Part shown: positions 1-5,089 of the stretch, one piece after another
Layout of the letters: each line of letters opens with the position of its first letter
Position numbering within the stretch: the stretch's first letter is position 1
Source of the DNA: Planctomycetota bacterium
GTDB taxonomy: Bacteria; Planctomycetota; SKW154
Length of the DNA: 9,727 nucleotides
Reading direction: 5' to 3'
Assembly: GCA_026418755.1 (NCBI GenBank)
Contig: JAOAAR010000003.1
Coordinates: 10,633 to 20,359 of the forward strand
Notes under the pieces: model-generated
What the model was told of the DNA's origin: nothing
Seen by the model: only the letters and a program-made list of their open reading frames with translations
Database searches by the model: none
Program-made: the position numbers and the translations under genes

Positions 1-41
1 CTCTCTGGTCTCGTGGGCTCGGAGATGTGTATAAGAGACAG
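1..41 (+). other. Illumina Nextera adapter remnant (not genomic)
   Basis: Bases 8-41 match the 34-base Nextera read-2 transposase adapter, and 23-41 are the 19-base Tn5 mosaic end AGATGTGTATAAGAGACAG. Bases 1-7 (CTCTCTG) match, from memory, the last seven bases of Nextera i7 index N708. Genomic sequence therefore begins at base 42. Translated forward, the adapter gives the artefact peptide GSEMCIRDS. Translated in reverse, it gives VSYTHLRAHETR. Any gene call extending into 1-41 carries a false terminus. Confidence 0.97.
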
Positions 42-792
42 CTTTTGCACGCTTTGCCTCCCAAATGATTGTCCCGCAGATTCTCCCGAGTTCATCGCAA
101 ACGAGATGCAGAATGTCACCACCTCTTTTCCCAACCGGCACCTTTTCTACCTGGTCTCGAGGGAACTGCTCTTTCAAAAGCCTCTCGAGTTCTTTTTCCA
201 AAACTTCGCCCTGCACCTGCTGTGAACCCTGTTCCGCTTTCCTTTTTGCCTCTTCTAACTCGCGTCTCGTATCGCTTAAGACCTTCTCCTTTTCAGAGAG
301 TTTCCGCTGGTATTCATCAGACACCAACTTCTTAACTTCCTCTATCTTTCGCGCAAGTTGTTGGTCAAATTCCCTACGGATTTCATCCCTTTTCCGCTCT
401 ACTTCTAAGTCAAGTTCCCTTTTCTCTTCTTCGACTTGGCGCATCTTTCTCCTCAGTTCCATCTCCTCCTTCATAAACTTTTTCAACTTCTCATCTTTCT
501 CCCTTACTTGCTCTTCCAAATCTTTCAATTCGCTCTCAACCTCCTCCTTCGCTCTTCGCTTTGCCTCCTCCTCTACCCTCTTCATCTTATCTGATAACTG
601 TTTTTCAATGGCACTCTTTGTCTTTTCCCATTCCGCTTTTTGGGCATCGAAAATCCTCTTTTCCTTTTCGAATTGCGCACTCAACTCAGAAGCAATCTCG
701 TCACGAATCTTGTTCCTGATTGGTGCGGAAATCGCATCCGTTAAGGGAAACTCTTTTTTGCAATACGGACAGAGAATCATCTGCTCTGACAT
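42..792 (-). CDS. DUF2130 domain protein, 3' truncated by adapter
   Basis: Partial: 250 residues are present and the C-terminus is lost where the adapter begins. The ATG at 792 is chosen because an AGGAG site (804-800) lies 7 bases upstream. Residues 8-11 are CPYC, half of a zinc-ribbon knuckle with no second pair visible. Residues about 30-190 are a highly charged E/K/R-rich coiled coil. From about residue 195 the sequence (GEVLEKELERLL, then GGDI, then ICGTIIWEAKRAK) matches the start of the DUF2130 core as I recall it. Asp226 and Glu245-x-Lys247 are spaced like a PD-(D/E)xK nuclease core, and RmuC-like architecture (coiled coil plus nuclease fold) is a reasonable comparison. The nuclease fold is my inference, and the family function is not established. 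The gene has its own promoter at 836-864, so it is probably separate from the upstream amrS unit. Read in frame into the adapter, it would gain a false AVSYTHLRAHETRE tail with no stop. Confidence 0.88.
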
Positions 793-835
793 AATTTTTC
801 TCCTACAACCTCTTCTTATTCAAGACTTATGTGTA

Positions 836-864
836 AGGATAAGGAGAGATAAGAATTTTGTCAA
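836..864 (-). promoter_or_regulatory. Sigma70-like promoter of the DUF2130 gene
   Basis: On the minus strand a perfect -35 TTGACA (864-859) is followed by a 17-base spacer and a -10 TATCCT (841-836, 4 of 6 consensus bases). Transcription would start near 829, giving a leader of about 35 bases that contains the AGGAG ribosome site. Confidence 0.6.
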
Positions 865-897
865 GTTTGAGTTACAGAGAGGAGTAACAAGTCAAAC
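865..897 (-). repeat. Inverted repeat downstream of amrS, abutting the next promoter
   Basis: The arms GTTTGA/TCAAAC (865-870 and 892-897) and GTTAC/GTAAC (871-875 and 884-888) form an 11-bp stem with a 3-base bulge (889-891) and an 8-base loop. It begins 6 bases after the amrS stop codon and ends directly at the -35 of the DUF2130 promoter. On the minus strand it is followed by TTGACAAAATT rather than a T-run, so it would be a poor intrinsic terminator. It could be a transcript-end stem or an operator; I cannot tell which. Confidence 0.35.
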
Positions 898-902
898 AGA
901 TG

Positions 903-1958
903 TTAGTGAAGGATAAAGTTGTTTGGAGTACCGCAATTGACACAGTTTCCTTGTTCCGTCAGTGCGAGCACTTTAACCGAGTAGCCGAGCCGTTTGACGA
1001 GAATGGTTTTACATTTGCGGCACAAGGTATCACTCCCCTGCCCCGAACGCCAGACATTGCCCATATATGTAAATGGCAGTTTTTCGCTGACAATGTCGAA
1101 TGCTTTTCTGACGGTTTCGAGCGGTGTTTGAGGTGCATTGAACTTGTAATGCGGGAAATAAGCAGAAAGATGAGTAGGCGTATCGTCACCGAGGTTTTCG
1201 TATATCCAATCGCGCAAATCAATAAAGTTGCGTTCTGAGTCATTTTCCCCTGTAACAATCAGGTTTGTGACTTCAAGGTGGACACCTGCTTTCTTAAGAG
1301 CGATGCAGGTGTTCAGGACAGGTTTCAGGTGTGCACCGCAGAGCCGTTCGTAAAAAGAATCGTCCATACTTTTTATATCTATGTTGATAGCATCCATAAA
1401 CGGGATGAGTTCTGAAAGAGGTTCAGGGTTTATATAACCGTTTGAGACTAAAACATTTTTGAGGTTGTTCTGCCGCGCCAGTTTTGAACATTCCAAAAGG
1501 TACTCAAACCAGATAAACGGCTCATTGTAGGTGTATGAGATTCCAAAGGAGTTATAGCGCAAGGCAAGTGTAATTAACTCTCGAGGGCGAATTGTCTGCA
1601 TAGGGGGGCGAGGCGTAACTCTTTCTGACGGTTCATCCCCCCAAGGCTTTCCTCCTTGTGAGATTTCATGATTCTGACAGAAAAGGCAGCGGAAAGAGCA
1701 GCCGAAAGCGCCGACCGAGAGAATCTCGGTAGCAGGGTGAAAATGGTATAAAGGTTTCTTCTCGATAGGGTCGAGAGCAACAGATGTGATACGGGAATGG
1801 GAAAGAGCAATAAGTTTTCCGTTTTCGTTTCTCCGTACTCCGCATCTGCCTACTTCGCCCTGCCCTATTCTGCATCCTTGGGGGCAGAGTTGGCAGAAGA
1901 CAGTATTATTCTCACGCTTGATATAATAGAGAGCTTCTGTTGAAGAGACTTCAGACAT
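903..1958 (-). CDS. amrS: AmmeMemoRadiSam system radical SAM enzyme
   Basis: A 351-residue radical SAM protein of the AmrS family, whose usual genome partners are AMMECR1- and Memo-like proteins (neither is in this window). The radical SAM cluster motif CxxxCxxC is C87-SFR-C91-LF-C94, within GAFGCSFRCLFCQN. An N-terminal cysteine region (C22-x2-C25-x3-C29, C39; CQLCPQGC) is typical of the family. A C-terminal C313-x2-C316...C339-x2-C342 could hold a further metal. SYTYNEP (141-147) and NIDIKS (192-197) fit the TIM-barrel core. The ATG at 1958 is preferred over the upstream in-frame ATG at 2105. The extra 49 residues would lie wholly inside ybeY, while a GAGG site (1972-1969) precedes 1958 and the family starts near here. 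It overlaps the ybeY stop by 8 bases, so translational coupling is likely. The chemical reaction is not established to my knowledge. Confidence 0.93.
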   Translation of the reverse strand: MSEVSSTEALYYIKRENNTVFCQLCPQGCRIGQGEVGRCGVRRNENGKLIALSHSRITSVALDPIEKKPLYHFHPATEILSVGAFGCSFRCLFCQNHEISQGGKPWGDEPSERVTPRPPMQTIRPRELITLALRYNSFGISYTYNEPFIWFEYLLECSKLARQNNLKNVLVSNGYINPEPLSELIPFMDAINIDIKSMDDSFYERLCGAHLKPVLNTCIALKKAGVHLEVTNLIVTGENDSERNFIDLRDWIYENLGDDTPTHLSAYFPHYKFNAPQTPLETVRKAFDIVSEKLPFTYMGNVWRSGQGSDTLCRKCKTILVKRLGYSVKVLALTEQGNCVNCGTPNNFILH

Positions 1959-2388
1959 AGTATCCGAACCTCGAAAGGATTTTTCGCATTTTGCGCCACA
2001 TTGTTCTGCGTGCTTCCGCCGTATGGTCGTCATAACCTTCAAGGTGTAAGATGCCGTGGACCAGATAAAGTAGCGCTTCAGAGACCGCTTTCTCCTCGTC
2101 GCCATCCGCTCGCTCTTTTGCTAACTGGGCATTCACAAGCACCTCACCAAGCAAAGAGCCTTCATCAGAAACCTCTGAAGAATTTCCGAGGGGAAACGCT
2201 AGAACATCGGTAGTTGTCTCTCTGCCCGTGTAACGCCTGTTCATCTTTACCATCTCCGAGTTGTTAAGAAAGACAACGCTTAGAGAGGAAGAAGGTTCCG
2301 AAAGCGCTGCTTTGGCGACAGCGCGAACCGTTCTCAGGGGTATTTTCAAGAATCTCTGTTTGTTGGTAACGAATATTCTGACCGACAT
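1951..2388 (-). CDS. ybeY: Endoribonuclease / rRNA maturation factor YbeY
   Basis: A 145-residue member of the UPF0054 family, a zinc-dependent cytoplasmic RNase needed for 16S rRNA 3'-end maturation and 70S ribosome quality control. Visible signatures are the conserved TTTDVLAFP (58-66), LGEVLVN (80-86) and the metal-binding HGILHLEGYDDH (111-122). The ligands would be H111, H115 and H122. The third histidine is one residue further on than in the E. coli-type HxxxHxxxxxH, because GYDDH replaces GYDH. The length is normal. The ATG at 2388 lies 6 bases after the lipoprotein stop, with a weak AAAAAAGA ribosome site, so it probably relies on coupling. Common ybeY neighbours (phoH, HD-domain protein, era) are absent. 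Here it follows envelope and signalling genes and overlaps amrS. Confidence 0.95.
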   Translation of the reverse strand: MSVRIFVTNKQRFLKIPLRTVRAVAKAALSEPSSSLSVVFLNNSEMVKMNRRYTGRETTTDVLAFPLGNSSEVSDEGSLLGEVLVNAQLAKERADGDEEKAVSEALLYLVHGILHLEGYDDHTAEARRTMWRKMRKILSRFGYYV

Positions 2389-2394
2389 TCTTTT

Positions 2395-2982
2395 TTAGAA
2401 TCCACCAAAATAAAGCCCAAAACCGATTGCGAAATCAGCCTCATCCACTCCATAGCGGCGTTTCCAGTCAATCCCCATGAAAAAGAATCCCCCGAAATCT
2501 TTCCAATCCTCGACCAGTTGGACTATGCCGGCGGAGAAGAAAAGGAGTTCGTAAGCGACTCCAACATCAACCGTAAGAGCAGGACTTAAAGGGTCGTCGG
2601 CATAAATTGGATGACGGAGCAATTCAAAAGCAGCAAACACATCAGGAAATCTCTGTGAATCTCGTTCTCCTAAGCAGAGCAAGCCGCCTACTTTGACTCT
2701 CGGGGTCCAGTCGAAACTTCCCACTCGAATTCCAGAACGGGGCGTTGCTCCAACTGGGGTTTCTGTTGCACTTGAGGGAGTGGCAGGAGTGGGTGTAGTC
2801 TTCAGGGGCTTATAACAGAACGGACACTCTTTTGAATTAGCAGGAATCTCCCGTCTGCAGTTTCCGCATATGACAACGGCAGAAGAATAACCTCCTCCGC
2901 CTCGGGGTTGCGGTGCCGTACAGCCCATCGCAGCAACAGCAACAACCACTACAATTAATAGAAAGAGACTTATCCTTTTCAC
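2395..2982 (-). CDS. Zinc-ribbon lipoprotein with beta-rich C-terminus
   Basis: 195 residues from a GTG start at 2982. That start is fixed by AGGAGG (2995-2990) exactly 7 bases upstream and by the export signal it creates. A longer reading from ATG 3111 would run through the upstream gene and bury the signal. Residues 1-20 are KR plus a long hydrophobic stretch ending VAAMGC, a loose lipobox (A-M-G with Cys21), so a lipid-anchored envelope protein is likely. Residues 39-56 form a zinc ribbon, CGNC-x10-CPFC. A T/P/A/S-rich linker (62-81) follows. The last 110 residues alternate aromatic and hydrophobic positions and end in GLYFGGF, which suggests a beta-rich, perhaps outer-membrane-associated fold. 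I do not recognise a family for that part. It lies 23 bases after the HEAT/TPR gene and 6 before ybeY, in one operon. Confidence 0.82.
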   Translation of the reverse strand: MKRISLFLLIVVVVAVAAMGCTAPQPRGGGGYSSAVVICGNCRREIPANSKECPFCYKPLKTTPTPATPSSATETPVGATPRSGIRVGSFDWTPRVKVGGLLCLGERDSQRFPDVFAAFELLRHPIYADDPLSPALTVDVGVAYELLFFSAGIVQLVEDWKDFGGFFFMGIDWKRRYGVDEADFAIGFGLYFGGF

Positions 2983-3005
2983 ACCAAAACCTCCTAAACA
3001 CCATC

Positions 3006-4103
3006 CTATTTCTCCTCTTTTTCCTCTAAGACAAGGCCGTATTCCTCTGCCAGTTTTTTGAACTCTGGCAGTTTGCGCATATTCTCGAGTTCTCCATCGT
3101 AAAGAATCCATTCCTTCGCAGCAAGACCGGTCGCTAGCGCTTTGCGCATCTCTGCTAATGCCTCCTTCTCCCTGCCACTTATTGAGAGAAGGCAGGCGTA
3201 GTTGGCTCGGATACTCGAATCAGGTGTTACTTCGAGCATCTTCTTGTAGTAACCTTCTGCTTCTTTGTAATCGCGAACTTGATGGTAAAGGTGTGCAAGA
3301 GTGGCATAGGCAAAAGAATCCTCTTGCGCCATCTCTTTATACTGTTTTACGAGAGAGTCGAACCTACTGCGGTCTCCCATTAGGGCAAGAGATACCGCTG
3401 CTGCATCGTCTGCCTCTGGCTCCCCTTCATCAAACATTTTTCTAAGAACATCCTTTGTCTCTTCCATTTTTAAGTCGCCTGCTGCTGCAATCAGAATTGG
3501 CAGGGCCCGCGGGTCTAAAACTTCTGGCTCAAGTGAATCCCACTCTTCAAGAAGCCGTCTCATTGCTGCACCTGCGGCTTTTCGTATCTTTTTGAACTTG
3601 TCAAACTGCCCCGGGAAAATGATAAATGTTCCACCGTGAAATTGCTTCTTGGTATGCTCGATGAGCATCTTCTCCACCAGTTTCACAACAAACTTCTTCA
3701 TACTCTCATTTAAGTTCTCGTAATCCTCCATAAGGGAGGAGAACGAATCGGGCTCATAACGACTCAATCCCTCTATCGCTGCCTTTCGTAAGGTAACCCG
3801 TGTAGACTTCTCTAGTAATTCAATAAGGAGCGGTACAGCCTTCCTCGAATTCATTCTTGAAAGAAGAGAGATTGCCGCTACTCGGATGCTGTCGTCATCG
3901 CTTTCTTGCAAAAGTTTCAACATTACATCCTCTACGGCGGCGCCTTTTTCAGCCAACGCCATCTGTGCAGATTGTCTGTCTCCGTAGAAGTCAGAACCCA
4001 ACTTCCGGACGAGTTCTTCAACATTAGATTGAGCACTTTCTTGCCCGCTCGCCTGTCGCGCAACAAACGCAACCTCCGACACTATCAGCAAGACAAATAA
4101 CAC
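3006..4103 (-). CDS. Exported or membrane-anchored HEAT/TPR-repeat protein
   Basis: 365 residues from the only usable in-frame start, GTG at 4103; upstream codons to the in-frame stop at 4160-4158 include no ATG, GTG or TTG. Residues 1-16 are a hydrophobic segment (LFVLLIVSEVAFVA) with no preceding positive charge, which is weak for a signal peptide. A signal-type cleavage after about residue 20 (ASG-Q) is possible. Residues about 28-120 hold HEAT-like helical pairs (VEELVRKLGS..., DSIRVAAISLLSRM, AVPLLIELLEKS, LRKAAIEGL), with more helices to about 250. TPR-type repeats follow at about 264-330 (AYATLAHLYHQVRDYKEAEGYYKKML), then a typical tail with NMRKLPEF. The role is a protein-interaction scaffold or sensor. 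It overlaps the kinase by 19 bases in another frame. A -1 shift at 4148-4142 would make it the extracytoplasmic part of that kinase, which would also supply the missing basic flank. Confidence 0.85.
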   Translation of the reverse strand: MLFVLLIVSEVAFVARQASGQESAQSNVEELVRKLGSDFYGDRQSAQMALAEKGAAVEDVMLKLLQESDDDSIRVAAISLLSRMNSRKAVPLLIELLEKSTRVTLRKAAIEGLSRYEPDSFSSLMEDYENLNESMKKFVVKLVEKMLIEHTKKQFHGGTFIIFPGQFDKFKKIRKAAGAAMRRLLEEWDSLEPEVLDPRALPILIAAAGDLKMEETKDVLRKMFDEGEPEADDAAAVSLALMGDRSRFDSLVKQYKEMAQEDSFAYATLAHLYHQVRDYKEAEGYYKKMLEVTPDSSIRANYACLLSISGREKEALAEMRKALATGLAAKEWILYDGELENMRKLPEFKKLAEEYGLVLEEKEEK

Positions 4104-5089
4104 CAGGTGAGAACCCCCTTTCCATCGGAAGAGTTCGGTTCTTTTTTTCCAGCCCGTTCATACATCGTCGCCGCCTTCGTAATTTTACCGCCAATACCCC
4201 TTTCATCCTTTCTCCCTCCTATCTTACCAACAACCTTAACCTTTTCACCCTTATTGATATAAGTCTCTTTGGAGGGAGAAAGAAACTTTTCTATCGCTTC
4301 TGCAACTGCTCTCGCATTTTTGAATCTGAGAGAAGGCTCTTTTGACAACATCTTCTTAAGAATTGCTACCACACCTGCAGGCAGAGCATTGGGGTAATGC
4401 ACTTCCTCCTTCACCACCTTTGTCATCACTTCTTCGGCATTTCTGCCCAGATGTGGCGGGCGTCCCAGAAGCATATGATAAAGTGTAGCGCCTAAGGAAT
4501 AAATATCACTTCTTGTATCCATCTTGTCAGGTGTCATCACCTGCTCTGGGCTCATATAAGCAGGAGTCCCGACTGTAAACCCTGGTTTTGTAGGGTCGTG
4601 ATAACGGCTGTGAGACAAATATGCAAGCCCCATGTCGGTGATTTTTGCTGTTTTGTCTCGTGTTATCATTATATTTCCAGGTTTGATATCTCTGTGGATT
4701 ATGCCGCGCTCATGAGCATGTTCCAGTCCTTTCGCCACCTGTGCAGTTATCTGTAAAGCCACTTTAAGCGGAATCTTCCCCTCTCGTTCCAGAGCATTTG
4801 CCAATGTCTCACCGTCTATATACTCCAACGCTATGTAGTAAAGTCCGCAAAATTCTCCTGCCTCATAAATCCGAACTATATTTCTATGGTTAAGAACCGT
4901 GGCAGCATGTGCCTCCTTCAAGAATCTATCTATGATCTTTTGATTCTTAGCCATTTCCGAGGGTAGAATCTTTATCGCAGCGGGAGTACCGCTGTGAATG
5001 TGCATTCCTTTATAGACTACGCCCATCCCTCCTCTCCCGAGTCGGGAAACAATCCGATAATCCGCTATGATTTTCTCTGAGTCTGCCAT
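4085..5089 (-). CDS. Ser/Thr protein kinase (PknB-like catalytic domain)
   Basis: 334 residues from ATG 5089; GTG at 5092 is an alternative adding one residue. All kinase hallmarks are present: glycine loop LGRGGMGVVYKG (17-28), lysine K40 in AAIK, helix-C glutamate E59, catalytic loop HRDIKPGN (H132, D134, N139), the magnesium loop DMG (D152, in place of DFG), activation segment TVGTPAYMSPE, and DIYSLGATLYHMLLGRPP. It appears catalytically competent and, as an RD kinase, is probably activated by phosphorylation at the threonines near 172-175. The domain ends near residue 270. A basic linker follows, ending in EPNSSDGKGVLTWCYLSC with no membrane segment in this frame. The neighbouring frame encodes a basic stretch plus hydrophobic segment exactly here (see the frameshift site). 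The start overlaps the upstream stop (TGATG), so the two are probably translationally coupled. Substrates are unknown. Confidence 0.95.
   Translation of the reverse strand: MADSEKIIADYRIVSRLGRGGMGVVYKGMHIHSGTPAAIKILPSEMAKNQKIIDRFLKEAHAATVLNHRNIVRIYEAGEFCGLYYIALEYIDGETLANALEREGKIPLKVALQITAQVAKGLEHAHERGIIHRDIKPGNIMITRDKTAKITDMGLAYLSHSRYHDPTKPGFTVGTPAYMSPEQVMTPDKMDTRSDIYSLGATLYHMLLGRPPHLGRNAEEVMTKVVKEEVHYPNALPAGVVAILKKMLSKEPSLRFKNARAVAEAIEKFLSPSKETYINKGEKVKVVGKIGGRKDERGIGGKITKAATMYERAGKKEPNSSDGKGVLTWCYLSC
4111..4148 (-). promoter_or_regulatory. Candidate -1 frameshift site (A7 run plus hairpin)
   Basis: In the kinase frame the minus strand reads GGA AAA AAA GAA, a slippery A-AAA-AAA heptamer (4148-4142). 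Eight bases later CTCTTCC (4133-4127) can pair with GGAAAGG (4123-4117) across a 3-base GAT loop, with one C-A mismatch and one T-G pair. An outer GAACC/GGTTC (4141-4137 with 4115-4111) could extend it. A -1 slip continues as R-T-E-L-F-R-W-K-G-G-S-H-L into the HEAT/TPR frame, giving a 694-residue fusion. Both frames are open from 4157 to 4085. The geometry is seen directly; function is inferred, and a real or assembly indel gives the same picture. Confidence 0.4.

Noticed and set aside
13..225. A 70-residue plus-strand ORF starting in the adapter
   Set aside because: Its start codon and first residues (MGSEMCIRDS) come from the Nextera adapter; the rest is antisense to the DUF2130 gene.
65..916. 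A 283-residue plus-strand ORF opposite the DUF2130 gene
   Set aside because: It is Ser/Phe-rich, as expected for the antisense of a Glu/Lys-rich coiled coil, has no ribosome site or recognisable domain, and covers a well-supported minus-strand gene and its promoter.
1959..2105. Upstream ATG extension of amrS to 2105
   Set aside because: The added 49 residues lie entirely within ybeY in another frame and are basic and unlike the family N-terminus. ATG 1958 has a GAGG site.
2983..3111. Upstream extension of the zinc-ribbon lipoprotein to ATG 3111
   Set aside because: It overlaps the end of the HEAT/TPR gene and would hide a lipoprotein signal. GTG 2982 has a perfectly spaced AGGAGG.
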